A stretch of 64,000 nt of DNA from Cercozoa sp. M6MM (lineage: Eukaryota; Endomyxa: Ascetosporea), in NCBI GenBank assembly GCA_040357565.1, contig JBDODJ010000002.1; one strand, 5' to 3'. The notes under the pieces were generated by a model. That model was not told the origin of the DNA, did not search any database, and worked only from the letters and a program-made list of their open reading frames with translations. A program made the position numbers and the translations under genes. Shown here one piece after another: positions 10,307-23,094 of this stretch (position 1 is its first letter; every line of letters starts with the position of its first letter).

Positions 10307-11897
10307 TTACAGTGTCTTGGTTTTCTCCGCCTTTGACTTGCCGGAGATCATACCAAACAGGCTGGAGAAAATAATGCCGCCCCACTTGATGTTCAGCACG
10401 TGCAGCACGAGGTTGGAAAGCTGCATGCCGAGAGACACGACAAAATAGTGGACCGCTGCAGAAACAACAATGTTAAAAGACGCATCGGCTCCAAAGGTTC
10501 AGCGAAGTCGATTGGCACCATCGGTAGTCGACATGGCGGTTGCACCAGTAGCGACAGCGTATTGGATGGTGAGAGTGTCGCGCCAGTACCACAGCGACGA
10601 GATGTAGCCAAAGACGTACCTGATGCCCTGCGCGACTCGAAGCACCAAATAAAGAGAAAAGAAGACTTCCGCGCGGACACACAGTAACGTACCACAAAGG
10701 ACACAACGAAGGCGAGCTCAACAAAAAGCACGATCCGTTGGAAGAGTTGGCCACGCTTTTCACCGCCGTAACTGCAAGTTGAGTGCACTTGAATAGAGAA
10801 ATGACAACAACAATTGCTGGACAGAGAAAATCACAGGCGCAAACAATAACGGATGTTCAGCGGGATCGTCGACAACTCCCAGGCCAGGAAGATCGAGGCG
10901 TAATACGTCGCACACGGCATCACTGCGCTTGGTTTCATGTAAGGCACATTTTCAGCCCACGGGAATTCATAAATGTCGTACAACAGTTGCCGTAGATAAA
11001 GAGACTGCAGAGAGCAAACAGGAGTGTGAGCGAAGTGCAGGAACTCAAGGAAGACAAGTACCAAAGCGCGTGGTGCACGACGTACTGCCAGTCGAGAGGA
11101 CTGCCGGTCCAGTTACACACGAGCCAGGCGAGGTCCCACTTCGAAGATACAACATTCTTCAATCCAAAGTCACGGAAAAAAATAAAAAGGGCCAGAGGGA
11201 ATACCAAGAAGTAACCTAGCGACATCGAGGTCTGCATGAAACCGACTTCGTTAGACAAAAAAGTGCGCGCTGAAATGGTTGTTTCATCATCCGATAACGT
11301 CGGCAGCGGGTATCGCAACTTTTCAAAGGAAGAATATGGAGGCAAAAGCTGAACATCAAACGTTGGGTTTACCACAAGCATGACCGTCAAAGCAACACAC
11401 ACAACGGCATGCGCGGACGAAACGAAGCGGTTCGTAATATCGCGAATGTGCGCTTGTTGCGCCAGCTTGAGGTCACTCTCGCTCACCGTGCACTGCTCGA
11501 TCGGAGCAGTCGTCCTCTTTACTGGCGCTCCAGCCTCAGTCGTTTGTGACGTCTTGTTCTCTTTCTGAAACAAAAAGTAAAACAACTGAAACAGGCATGC
11601 CGCAAACAGCACGAGGCACCTCAAGTTTGGCTTGTCGCCGCAAAGCGCGACGCTCAATTTTCGCCTGCTTGTGCTTCCTCAAAGCTTCAATGTTTTGTAA
11701 GAAAGCCGGCCAGGGCAGCACATGCGCAAACGCGCGCTTCGCCACCTCGTACAGAACGGTGAAGCACACGAAACTGCAGCACCGCACGTACAGTACCCCT
11801 CGGTACAGGCGTCGGTTAAGAGAGGCTTATACCTGAGAGCAATCGGCTGGAGATCAAATTCGCGCCATTGCAGTGCCTCGAAACCGTGTATTTGCAT
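10307..11897 (-). CDS. TLC (TRAM/LAG1/CLN8) domain membrane protein
   Basis: Multi-pass membrane protein, probably of the ER or late secretory pathway, of the TLC family (ceramide synthase, TRAM, CLN8, TLCD proteins). The start is Met at 11897 (MQIHGFEALQWREFDLQP). A basic helix LEALRKHKQAKIERRALRR-type segment (about 11600-11700) precedes the TLC fold. HIRDITNRFVSSAHAVVCVA marks the first core helix with the typical Ser-x-x-His. MSLGYFLVFPLALFIFF is the next helix. LDWQYVVHHALWY carries the His-His signature, and FLAWELSTIPLNIRYCL carries the family's Glu-Leu-Ser-Thr/Asn-x-Arg pattern. The C-terminal helix MQLSNLVLHVLNIKWGG ends in a Lys-rich tail (KSKAEKTKTL), with the stop at 10307-10309. 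No Hox-like domain or Lag1 motif with Asp-Asp was seen, so ceramide synthase activity is not claimed; a TLCD/TMEM56-type protein is the better guess. Confidence 0.85.
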
Positions 11898-12396
11898 TTT
11901 CCACGTTCTTGCTGCCCCTTCAGCCGGCGCGTGTCAATAACAGATAACACACTGCTAAGATGTTTAAGTCAAATTGCGTCCACACTCGAACGCACACACT
12001 AACAACCCGATACAGTACAGTACAGCTGGGATGCAATCGAGTCAGGAATGCGGCTCAACAGAGCCGATCGCGTTTTGAATAAACAGCTTCGCACGACGCT
12101 CTCAGTGGCGCTAAAGGACGCCCGTGATGTCCTCCTGGGCAGATGTGTTGCGCAGACGCGAGGAAGGCTCTAATTCTGGTTTCAAACAACAATACTGGGT
12201 CTGAATTGTTTTTATCTCGCTTTTCCGAATGGCTTTTTCGGAGCAGCGAGGAGTCTTCAGTTGCGACACGAGGTTCGACACCAGGTTCGACACCTCGATT
12301 GGAAGCGTGTCGCGCGTGATGGAAAGTTTCCGCTCGCTTTAGAAAACGAGTATGAGGGTACCCTACGCTTCTTTCAGTGTCAGTCGGTGTGGAGAA
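11898..12396. promoter_or_regulatory. Divergent intergenic region
   Basis: About 0.3-0.5 kb between the TLC gene (-) and the large unknown gene (+). An alternative start Met at 12229 for the plus-strand gene lies inside it, followed by a doubled AGGTTCGACACC repeat near 12271-12293. No RNA gene was recognised. Confidence 0.3.
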
Positions 12397-15300
12397 ATGT
12401 TTGCGTTATCCGCATTAGAGGAATACGAGGAGTTCTGCGAAGCACTCGGCATGCTCGTGTGTTGTTGGTTCTTCGGCATCTGCTTGTGTGTTTGATTTTT
12501 TTTTTTATTTTGTATAGTCCGCTGGACTGCGCGATCTCAAGTCGATTGCTCTTGTCGTTTCTCGGTATCTGGTGTTCCGAAAGACTGTTCTTGTCGCTTG
12601 AAGTTTGTTTTTGTGTGCTGCAGGTTAAGTCGGTTTATCTCACTCGAACGTGAGCGAGATCAAGTGGATCCAAGGGAGATGCAAGTTCACGCTCCCGAGG
12701 TGCGCTTTGGAGTTTTATGTGCGTGTATGACTTAAGTACGTCTGTAACCTGTGCGCACAGGCGCCTCAGACGATCTTTACCTTGTGTGCACGTGCGAATC
12801 TTGTTCCTATCACTATGGATTTAATAAAACGTTTCGCTGTTGAGCGCGTCTCGTACTTCCTGTTTACTGCTCCATGTCGCCTCTGCTCTTTAACATCCAT
12901 TGCCATTTTTTTTGTAGTTTCGCGAGGACCCTGGACATGACACAGCGAAACTTTGGCAATGAGATGTACTCTAGATTGAACTGCATTGTTTTCTTTAAAG
13001 ATTTTGCACCACCTGTCTTTTTCAGTTTGGGAGACGAAGCTGATCAGCACGAGATTTCGCGACTTTTCGGCGAATTTGTCCCTTTTTGCTTCGAAGAATT
13101 TTCGATCGATTGTTTTTACATGTATGTCTGCAGGTTGGTCTCGTTTCGTTTGTCGTGGCTCGGACGACTGAAATGGTACACACATACACCCACTTTAGTT
13201 TAAATGTTTCGCACAACGAAGAGCACTGCTGTTTGCAGGGCGGAGCATTTGGACCCGTCGATGATGCTCTCAAACACGCAATTCTTGAGTATCTACTTTA
13301 TCTCGTTTTTTGGAAACGATGATGTGATACAAACACAGATGCACGGTGGGTGGAGGACGCATCAGTTCGGTGCCGCTCGCTGTGTCGGTGTGGATGAAAC
13401 TGGCTACGTTTTTCCCGTATTATTGCTCAGTGTCATACCTTTGGTGTTGATAAAATGTCTTGCTTTTCAGTCAAATATCGGTCGCTGCCGGTCCGTCTGC
13501 TTTGCTCGGAAGGTGCTCTCAGACGATTGACCAGAGTTAATCATGGTTTAATGATTGGTGTGCTTTTTTAGAGTACACGGTGCGCGACTGGACGAGGATA
13601 CTTTCGTGCCGTGTCGTAACGTGCCACTTCGCATGCCGCACGAGCTTGTACAAGAGTCGGCGCACACTGCGTCTCGTGTTGCCAATCGTACAGTCGTTCT
13701 TTTTGTTTTTCGCTTGCCATTCACCCGCGGTTTACACGGACACACACAAACACAGAGTTCGATGCGGCGCTGTCTTTCATTCGAATGCTGCGTGCCGGAA
13801 TGCAAGGCGCCCACCTTGAACAAATGGTGACTCGCAACTCTTATCGAATCTGTGTCATGTGTACTTACGGACTGTTCGTATTCTTTTAACAGATGATGCA
13901 GCTCCGTGATCATGTGCTGTCGCCACTGGAGACACAGGCTATTCTGGAGGTCGGTCTCAACGTGCTTACTCAACCGCCACAAGAAGCTTTTGCTGCTCTG
14001 GTATGTTTCGGAAGTTTGACTGTATGGCTGAGAAATCAAGCTTGACATTCAACTTGACATTGCAAAACACACAGATTCGCCCGCGCACACCGTCGCTGGC
14101 ACGTGCCATGACGGTTGCGGCGCGTGCACATGGCTTCACTGACCTGGAAGAGCTGGACGCAGCCAACGAGGACGCTGTCGCCGAAGAGTCGCTGCTGGAG
14201 GCCATGGACAACACAGACGCAGTGTTTCACTTGCCACATGTGCCTAGTGATCGTGAGTGGTTCCTGCGACTGCGGCGGTTGGCGCGTTTCCTGCCACGTG
14301 GTGCTGAACATTTCGCCACTCAGGTAAACTCCCAGTTGTCTGGCTGACTCTAGGTTATCTGGATATTCGTGCAGGCACTCCGCAACCTGCCAGAGCCACA
14401 GAACTGGGCCGAGTGTGACCGCAACCTTGTGGATTTGCTCATTCGTGGGTACCTCGGTTTCACTTTGCTTAGTGTATTTACCGTGTGCGTAGCGCATTGA
14501 CAGAATACACGCCCGGCATGCCGCTGTCACGCGTTCTGTCGTACAACCCCCATTATGCAACCAACACATCCTTTTGTATTGTGCTGTGGTACGTCTAGTG
14601 CCGTCTCGTTGACTCGTCTGTCGGAAGCGCTGCGACTGCGAGCGCCTGACATTTCTGTTTTTGCGCCACGCAATGCTCGGGTAAGCGGATCTGATTTTAG
14701 TTTTTGCGTCGCTCTTTTATTGCGAATGTTTCCCAGCAACTGGCCCAAGCGATCGCTGTCGACAGAGCGCATGTGTTTGAACATGGTATGGGTTTCTTCT
14801 TGAAGGTTCTTTCAGTTTCTGATAGTTGCTTAGTGATGGACGAATTCGCATTTTTCAATCGGTAATACCTTCTCCCAGTTGTGTCAAAGCTACGTTTTAG
14901 AAATATATGTGACCTGTATCGCTACCTTAGTCAAATTGAGGCGCTGAATTTGATCTCGCGTGTGGCCGGTATCAGATTCAGCTGTTTTGGCATCATGTCG
15001 AAAGCGTGACTGTGTGCGAGCAGAAGATGAAGCACGAGACGTCAATACTTGGCTGAAAATTCTCTGCGGCACTTTGGATCCGTACACTCGTTTTTAAAGA
15101 AAACTAAAACAGGGGAGGGGGGCATTCTGTTTGGCTGTAGTGACGACACACGCGTGCAGTTTGCACTGCGTGTGTTCCTGCTGCCGGACTGCATTGTGAC
15201 TCGCGACAACAAAACTATCGCACTCTCTGTTGGCCGACGACTTTTGGTAAAATCGATTTCTGCTTCATGCAGGTTTGCTTGGTATTTTGCCGAATTTTGC

Positions 15301-18300
15301 TGAGTGTAGGATCAACTGGATGTGCCAGCAATGGTTTCCATACTTGTGCGCAAAGTCGTCTGGGCAGGCGAGCCGCGGCACCGGTCGCTTTGCCGGCGTG
15401 AAGATGGTGCTTCGTTTCTAGCTTTCTCCCAGTCATATTTGTAATTTTTCGTTCCTAACTTAGGCAACGTCCGCGCGGACGCACCAATCAATTTGGGTTC
15501 TGACGATTTCATCAGGACAGTTGGTCTGCGGCGGCATTTTGACGACACAGATCGTGCCAGAGGTGTGCAGCCGTGCCTTTTTTCTCTTTCTTTGTTGTGG
15601 ACACGATTGTACTTTGAGCAGACCTGCTGGGCGCATTGCGAGTGCAGATTTTGCGCACCATGGTTTCGTTGCTGGACCGGTAATGTTATGCGCTTTTGTT
15701 CGCTTGTTGGTTTTGAGAGACACCTTCTGCACACAGTTGCGCGACGAGCGACAAGTTGCCGCGAGAACTGCTGTGTTCGGATCGGTTTGCTGACTCTGGT
15801 TTGTTCAGCTGTTTGTTTTGATGCGCGTGTGTGTGTGTGTCCTTTGATCCTGCACGTTTCTTTGTTGAGCAGCGCTGGGTTCGCTGTTGCTGATGCTCGT
15901 GACTGAGTCACGACACAACGCGGTATCCTTTGTTTCAGAGTGTTTGTTGTAACGTTGTCAATATACGTCTTGTTTTTCAGGTGATCGAAGGACCTTGGAG
16001 CATGTACCGATCGCTCGATCGTGAACGAATGTACTTCAAACACGTTTTCGCGTTGCGTTGGTTATGCCCGATAACCCTTACAGGACTGTTGAGGAGGAAC
16101 ATTATGCTGAACTTCCAACAGCGGTGTCTTTTGCTTTAAAGCCTTAAATTCTTGCTTTGTATGCATGCACTGTAGTTCCCGTCTGTGGCACTTGCCGGAG
16201 CCTGTCGCTTCTGGATTGTCGCCTCACTGGTTTTTTGGGCTTTCCTGGTTGTCGATTTAGGTTTTTCAGGATTTTTGGACTTAACCACAGGACGTGGCGC
16301 TGCGTAGACGAGTCGATGGTGCCGCAGACGCCGAGTTGTTTCAAGTCCTTGCCGAAAACGGGGTTTGACTTGCGTTGAGTGCAGTTTGTGTGCTGTTGTA
16401 TTTTTGTGGGTTTGGCAGGTTTCGGACCTGCTGCGCCGCGAGTTGTTGTGGGAGTTCTGGCGACTTGAGAGGTCAGTTGGATTATATTGCTGCGTATAGT
16501 ATTGTTGAGTTGCTATCACGCGTGCGCTAAGCAGGAGGTGTCGTGTGGTGTGGCATCACAACCTCGTTGTTGAAGCGAGCGGCGGGAAGAAGTGCAGCGA
16601 CTATGCTGGTACACACATGCATCAGGGAAGTGAAATGCATTGGAACCAACCTCGTAGGCGAGTCCACATGGGCGCGCTGGCTGCGCACGCCGGTGTGGCC
16701 ACTGTCGGACGAGTGGCAGAAATCCCCGGCTGATGTGCGAGCGCGAGTGTTGCGTTTCCATCCGGAGTTTGATACTGTGGTATCCATCGCTTTTGCATTC
16801 GCGTGGACACTCGTTCTTTTATTATTTATATCTTTATAGAGAAACGGTGAGCGCGTGGACCCACTCGCACACTTTGACAGGTATCCCCCCCCCCCGCGCG
16901 CGCTATCGATCTTCATCCCTCTGCGTTGTCTCAGCGACCAGGTGGCGCGACTCAACGCCGACGAAAACAACAACAACGATGAAAATAACAGCGGAAGCAG
17001 CGAGAATCGCGTGGAGGACGAATTCGCACCATACGACGAGCTCTTCGATGTGCACGAGCGTCCAGTCACACCAGCGTATCGTCGCGCTTTTCTTCGTTTT
17101 TTGTTTTTTTTTTGTTACTTGTGTTGTGTTTTTTGTGTGACCAGTCAGTGTGTGTTTGTGGTAGTCCGCAAGAGGATCGCCGCGAACTGCGTGCGGCCGA
17201 AGAGGTCTCCATTCCTATTTGTTGGTCTTTGTTTTAAACTTTTAACGCCCTCTGATGACTCGCAGATGTGCGTGCTAATGCACGGCCACATTCGTAGTGG
17301 TGTGGAAGAGCACGGCATCTACGAACGCGAGATGAGTCGGTACAGCCTTTTTGATTTGTACACATGGGTAGTTGTTTCAAGGACATGTGGGCAGACCCTA
17401 CTTGCAACGTTTGTTCGACGTGGTTGCTCAATGTACTTCCTGTTACACCTTTGTGTTTGTTACTTTCAATCCTACCCCTACTGCAGTGCTGCGACACACT
17501 CCGCAACTCGAGTTCGCCGAATCCTTCCTGCATGACGTGTTTGCCGACATGCATCACAGTGTAAATTTATTACCCATCACCCATGCAATTCATGTTACCC
17601 CCTTCCAGGTGCGTCTGCCACCGCACTCGCGTCGTTTGCGTCGCCTGTGCCGCCGTGTGTGTCGTACGTTGAACACATACTGTCGCAAACACACACGCGC
17701 GCGCGCGCCACACACACGCTTGGTATTAAACGTGTTTATTTGGACAGATGGCATCGCGCAGGAGGCCGACGATCTCGACCGCAACTTGCGCAATCCGGTC
17801 GGCCGGCGCTTGGTACTTTGTTTACTCTCTACTCCAAAATGCGTCCATAATACCTAACACCAACATAGGGCGAGGACGTGCGCGCCTTGATTCGCGGTAG
17901 TCCGCGCGGACCGCTGCCTTCCGCGTGGACGGACGAATACGCCCGGCGACATGAGACTGAAGAAAGCGGCACCGAAATCCCGCTCGATTTCGACGATGAC
18001 GAGTTCGCCGAGTTCGATGCGCTCGACCCCGAGGTTCACGAGGAATGGCGCGAGGCGCTTGACGAGCGTAGTTTTCTTGGTTTTTGTTGTAAAGGGAAGT
18101 ATGAGGTTTGCGTGCGTGTGTGCGTGTGTGTGTGCAGTTGGCTACGACGGTGCCGCGCTTTTCCTGTACCGGTGTGCCGACGGAACGGTAGCTTGCTTTA
18201 CCGATTTGGTACTTTGAATGTTGACACCACCTTTTGTGGTTAGGTCGACACGGCCGTCTTCCTGCAGTCGGCGTACGTTGGATTAATTTAGAACCCGGGT

Positions 18301-19043
18301 AGTAAATGCATTGTGTGTGTGTCTGTCTGTGTGTGTGTGTGTGCCTTCCAGATTCGAATTGTGCGCCGAGCGGCCGCTGCTGTGCATTGAGAGGTACCTC
18401 TCTGGTGCTGCACCATGACGGTATGTGTATTATAGTGTTGTGTGCTCAGCCAGGAGTTCCGACAGCAAGCAATGCAGCGACGCGAACGAAGCGGCGTATT
18501 GTTCGCTTTGACGAGTGCCACGATACGGCATGCCTTTTTCCAGGTACCTTGGTCTGAATAGAAGAGTAAGAAGCAAGGGATTGACTGACTTGTGTGCAGG
18601 CCTCGGTGCGCGACCTGCGACCCAGCACACTTGGCAACGACAACCTGTGCGTTCTGTCGTCGCTGCTGGTATGTCCTTCCACCCGAATCGTGTTCTTTTT
18701 TCACACGTACAACTCTCAGGTCATGCTGTACTGCTTCCCGTCCACGAGTGCCGACGAGTACGTGCGTCGCTGGCTTGTAGACGACTGGGCGCGTGCGTGT
18801 GACGAGGAAACGCGAGGCGCGCTGCCATGCCGCCTGGCGACGCCCGACTTCCGTCCGCGGCAAGAGGCGGCACGTCACATGCTCGCCGTGCTTACCTTCT
18901 GGGCGGCGCATTTCGCCACGACGCCGCGCGAGGAACGCTCGCGTCGGCGTCGCTGCGGCAACGTTCCGCTCGACTGCATGTTGCAGGTGCTCGACGATCT
19001 GCAGCGCGCCTTCCGCGTGCATGCACTTGGCATGTCCGGCTAG
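12397..19043 (+). CDS. Very large unrecognised helical protein, many exons (possibly two genes)
   Basis: Some 20 or more short exons with strong 3' splice sites run in one direction to TAG at 19041-19043. Legible exon products include GPVDDALKHAILEYLLYL (13240-13310) and RDHVLSPLETQAILEVGLNV (13895-13960). Next is an acidic exon, ARAHGFTDLEELDAANEDAV, leading to REWFLRLRRLARFLPRGAEH (14075-14320). Then LLGALRVQILRTMVSLLDR (15625-15680), ALGSLLLMLVTESRHNA and VIEGPWSMYRSLDRERMY (15870-16035). Further on are ELFQVLAENG|VSDLLRRELLWEFWRLER (16340-16470) and STWARWLRTPVWPLSDEWQK (16665-16725). Acidic Asn/Asp-rich linkers follow, then LDFDDDEFAEFDALDPEVHE (17980-18045) and a final exon (18720-19043) with VRRWLVDDWARACDEETRG. 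The recurring amphipathic Leu-rich helices suggest an alpha-solenoid scaffold or a regulatory subunit. No catalytic motif or named family is recognised. The start at 12397 is tentative (12229 is an alternative). A gene boundary near 16.1 kb cannot be excluded. Confidence 0.5.
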
Positions 19044-19750
19044 CTTCTGTCCGCTGCGTGGTGTGTGTAGTAGACAGTATCTCGTTCAATGCGTATTGTA
19101 GTGTTAGTTCGCTTAGCGTAAGTAGACCACTGTTGGCCGCGTGCACAAACTACCACCTTCGAAAGTGAGCAATCGAATCAGAAAAACAAAACTCTTGGCT
19201 GCCACAAGTCAGTTGTTATCTCTAAGGTGACCTGCAAAAGTACCAGAAACACCAGAGAGCGCCTATAATAACGAACGGTAGATCTACTGTGCGACCGTAC
19301 CGTACGGCGATTGAACCAAACATTACTACAGTGCCGACACGACCGCGCGCTTCACTCAACGCAACGAATATTCGCAGCGCAAGCTCGGGTTTAATTTTAA
19401 CATACGCATACGATACATTGGTCCGGTATGGTAACTCGAGTAACTCGAACTCGAACGCAATATGTTCCCACCGCGTCATAGAACGCTTTCGCACGCCGCA
19501 TTGCGTCGCATCACGTCAAAACATACATATGTGCACTGTCACGTGCAGCACTTGGAGTTTTTGGACGACGAGCAACTCACACAGCTGTCGTCCGCACAGT
19601 TGCCGAGTACCTACAGCGATATCAAACCTCGAAATATAGCAACATTTAAGTCGAGCAAGAATGCAATACCGTTGTCAATTGTTTTCGCAATGCTCGCACC
19701 TCATTTTGCACCTATCAAAAGCAATAACAGCCGTAACATGATACTTATCA
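19044..19750. other. Convergent intergenic region, nothing recognised
   Basis: About 0.7 kb between the large gene (+) and the phytochelatin synthase gene (-). One open 90-codon minus-strand frame (19222-19494) exists but lacks splice support and family resemblance. The rest is AT-rich with no clear repeat. Confidence 0.4.
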
Positions 19751-22036
19751 TCACACTGGAGAACTAAAAAAAAAGAAGGAGACTTGAAGTTGAAGTTTAC
19801 CAACGGCGAAGCAACTGACTCCGAATGTCGCAACGCTCGAGAGACATGCGATCCACCTTCGAAACACATACAGGTACACCGTTTTCTCTCTTGAAATTGG
19901 TGTAAAGCAAAATTACACGCAGCCGAAAGTCGTTCCAGAGGCGAAGCCAGCAGCAGCAGAGTTAGCGTTTCCCTCCCTGTACACCAGTGCTAGCAAGAAC
20001 ACAACTTACCGCTACGTTGAGCGGTACCAAAACGTCGTGCCGAAATAGAGCGCCAGAAGGACGCGTCCTCACTGTCGTTTTCTTCGGTGGCGAGATGAGA
20101 AACAACACGATCCACATGCGCGTAGAACGGCAGCTCACGCACGCCAGCAGTCAACTCTACAACAACGTCAGTATTACTATAAGTTCTAAAAAGACAACCA
20201 CAGGTACCTTCGACCAGTGACCTGAAGCGCGGTTTCAGCACTTCCATTTCTTCTGCATACGCGCAGACACGATTCTTGACCCCCACAAAAGCATTTTAAT
20301 GATACTTAAACCGCAATACCATCGGTCGTGCAAAACTCGGCCACACAGGTTTCCATCGCACGCAAGAATTCTTTTGGCACCTGCAGCAAGTTTCCAAACT
20401 GGTGCAACAAGAGTGCCTTTATTAAAACTTGAATAACTCACCTGTCGGGCAAAACAATCAACAAAGTAGCCAACGTCTTGATTCTAAACACAATGCGTGC
20501 ATTTTAGTTCAAGAAAACAGCAAGAAAAGCACCGAAGCTTACATCAGAGCATTCGCAGCTGTTGCAAGATCCACAAATTTCTGGTGGCTCAATCTGTTGC
20601 TGGACTGTCCAAACGAAAAACTGAATCGTCTCGACAAAGCTCAAGTTCAAAAACGGAAAAGTACAGAAACGGCGCGTTTTTCTCAGCGCAGATGTGTCGA
20701 AGCCTAAAGAAGCAATGCGATCATTTCCTCTGAAGGAGAGTCAAGATTATCAGGACTACCTTTTCGAAGCGAGAACACAAAGAGCACAGAAGTCTGTACA
20801 CGCGAAAACATGCGTTTAGAAATACACAGCATATAGTAGATGGTACTGCTTCACGCTCCTCACTGCCCGGTGATTCACATGCCGCCTTGCGCAGTGTCAT
20901 CCATCCGCGCGGTTTGTTGGTGGCCGGGTCATGTCGAATCATTGCACTGCATCGAATAAAACTCAAGAGCACTCGCATACATTAAAGCACAAACAAAACA
21001 AAACAAAAATGAAAAGATGAGTACCGGTACAATTCCGGCAGTGGAATCCAGTGCGGAGGCAGCTTAAAACGTGCCGTGTCCAAGATGAGAACGCGATCCG
21101 AGTCGCTGTGATAACCAGCCACAGGCGAAAAGTGACCGTCACCGGACTGATTGAGAGCTTGACGACTGTAGGACACCACGAGGAACTGCTCCTGCTGGCG
21201 GCACAATCGTCGCACCAGTTCGCGGAATTGCGAGCTACAATAAACTTGGGGTTGGAGCTTTGCAGTTTGGGTGCCTTATTTTAAATCCATTTTACATGGC
21301 GGGATGGTCGTCAGGAATGTCAACAACGTCGGCGGCGTGGCTGCCGTGGACGTCGACGCCGTTGCATCTGGCCAAACCTTGGAAAAGCAAAGTACCAACG
21401 AATTCACACTATGGTCTGAGAGTGCTTTAGTAAAAACAAAGGTACAGGCAAGTTTGTCGAACGTAATACCGCGTTTTTTAATCACTTCGAGCGGCTCGCA
21501 GCTGCAAAAACACCAAAAATGAAAGAAATGCACCAAAGGTACTCTAACAGAAAAACAGACTGACCAGTCAAGCATGTCCTCAGAAAAATGTCTCCATCCA
21601 CCCTTCCAAATACGACCCGGGTCAATCTTTAGTGCATTTAGCACTGTCACCTGTGTTGGCACACACACCAAAATGCAACCCTCTTTTCCAATCGATCTAA
21701 ATTTAGACTGCGGGGGAAATACCAAAGTCGACAGGCCACAGAAAGCGGGTTCGTCCTGCGTCCGGAACTGTTCCGCCAGTGGAAAATATACTTGCATTTC
21801 GCCTTGTTGAAGTGCCTCTCGGAACAGCTTGATTCCGGCCTCACTGGAGACTAATATGACATAGAAATCATGGCGGTCGCTCTCGGCAAGCGAAGGACTA
21901 CATACACGCAACAGCAGGCTCCGGCAAGATACGGCGGTGGAAACTGCGCAAAGGCCATTCCGACGCATGGACCTGCGGCATTCAATTCCATTGGCTTTGC
22001 GACGACACAAAGAAAAAGGTACTGCACCTCGGACAT
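19751..22036 (-). CDS. PCS: Phytochelatin synthase (glutathione gamma-glutamylcysteinyltransferase)
   Basis: Cytosolic papain-like transpeptidase that makes phytochelatins from glutathione for heavy-metal chelation. The start is Met at 22036; the first exon encodes only MSE, and splicing in phase 0 gives [19 protein letters not shown]. The core follows: [20 protein letters not shown], then the catalytic Cys in AFCGLSTLV (near 21730), [20 protein letters not shown] and [20 protein letters not shown] (21480-21600). The catalytic His is in [13 protein letters not shown] and the Asp in [14 protein letters not shown] (21050-21150). [13 protein letters not shown] (near 20900) closes the N-terminal domain. 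A C-terminal extension has a Cys cluster, [11 protein letters not shown] (about 20545-20580), then FVDCFAR and [15 protein letters not shown], as in plant enzymes; the Cys-rich tail is linked to metal sensing there. The stop at 19751 assumes a last 43-nt intron with a poly-T tract; without it the stop is at 19797. Confidence 0.95.
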
Positions 22037-22453
22037 GATGGCTTGAGAAAATCTTCGAACCGCACCTGAAATGCCAAGATTGCGAGCTCTAAGCACTATA
22101 GTGTGCATATACACCCCTAAACACAGTGTAGAATGCGTGTTATTTGGCGGAAATGGCTTTTTCTGGAGCATCATGTAAAGATGATATCAGATGATGATAA
22201 GGGAAGATTCTATTGTTCCCGTAAAAATCGCGTATTCCTTCTATACACGTGCTTTAGTACACTAAAACACAGCAAGTATAACATTTTATTGATTTTAAAA
22301 TAACAAAAAGCTCTCCAGAGCCTTACGGCATCCTGACTGATTTTTCCCCCAACACTACACTGCACTCTGCCAATTGACGTCACGGATACCGTCAAACACG
22401 AGTAGCAGTGTGCTTGTGCTTTTTCTTTTGTATCTTGGGCGTCTAATCTCACA
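22037..22453. promoter_or_regulatory. Divergent promoter region of PCS and BAP31-like genes
   Basis: 417 bp between two divergent starts; it should contain both promoters. AT-rich with short runs such as TTTTATTGATTTTAAAATAA near 22285. No metal-response element is claimed. Confidence 0.4.
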
Positions 22454-23094
22454 ATGGCGGCGGTAAAGTTTGCATTTTGCATTTTGGCTGAGCATGATTC
22501 GAGTGGCGTGGTTCCGCAGACTCTTTGGACGCTGGAGGCGTACGTCCTTATCCCTGTGGCGGTGGTGCTACTGCTCGTGTTGCAGCTGTGCCCGCTGTCG
22601 CTGCAGCGGTACCTGCTAAAGGGTATTCGCGGTAAAGACTGGTCATAATCGTTGCTACAGAATAGTTCATGGCAAACGAAGGTGGAATGTTGTTGTAGGT
22701 CTCCTTTGGAGTCGTCTCGGCTTCCTTCCGATGCCATTGCTGCACTGTCTGTTCTCCGTTTTGACGCTTGTGCTCGGTGTCTCGTCGTTCGAGTCCTACA
22801 GAATTACTAGCAAGCCCGTTTCCGATGTACTTGAAGGTAAAGGCGTTGTTTTTCTCTCGGATGCTTCTCGTGTGCTCCTTTGTATCCGTGCGGACGGTAG
22901 GCATCACGGAACGTCACCGTGCCAAGGTTTGGCGCGCGCAGCGCAACCTGTACCTGACGGCGCTCACCTTCGTGCTGTGGTGGATGGTGTTCTCCGTGTA
23001 CCGGTACGACATGCAGCTCCAGCTGCTGCGTGACCGACTCGACGTCGCGCAGGCTGACTCGCGCAAGACGCCCATCGACAAGAAGAACGATTAA
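22454..23094 (+). CDS. BCAP31-like: BAP31-like ER membrane protein
   Basis: Three-pass ER membrane protein of the BAP31/Yet family, which sorts and chaperones newly made membrane proteins. The first exon encodes only MAA, followed by a 58-nt intron. Exon 2 gives TLWTLEAYVLIPVAVVLLLV, the first membrane segment. A splice in phase 1 leads to KGLLWSRLGFLPMPLLHCLF and a second segment (SVLTLVLGVSSFESYR). The third exon begins GITERHRAKVWRAQRNLYL, matching the family's FRAQRNLY signature directly before membrane segment 3 (TALTFVLWWMVFSVYRY). The C-terminus is short (RDRLDVAQADSRKTPIDKKN) and ends in a Lys-Lys-Asn-Asp tail, close to a KKXX-type ER retrieval signal. It lacks most of the long coiled coil of animal BAP31, so it is a minimal version of the family. 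Confidence 0.85.

Noticed and set aside
19222-19494. 90-codon minus-strand frame with hydrophobic end
   Set aside because: No splice support and no family resemblance; lies downstream of the PCS stop.
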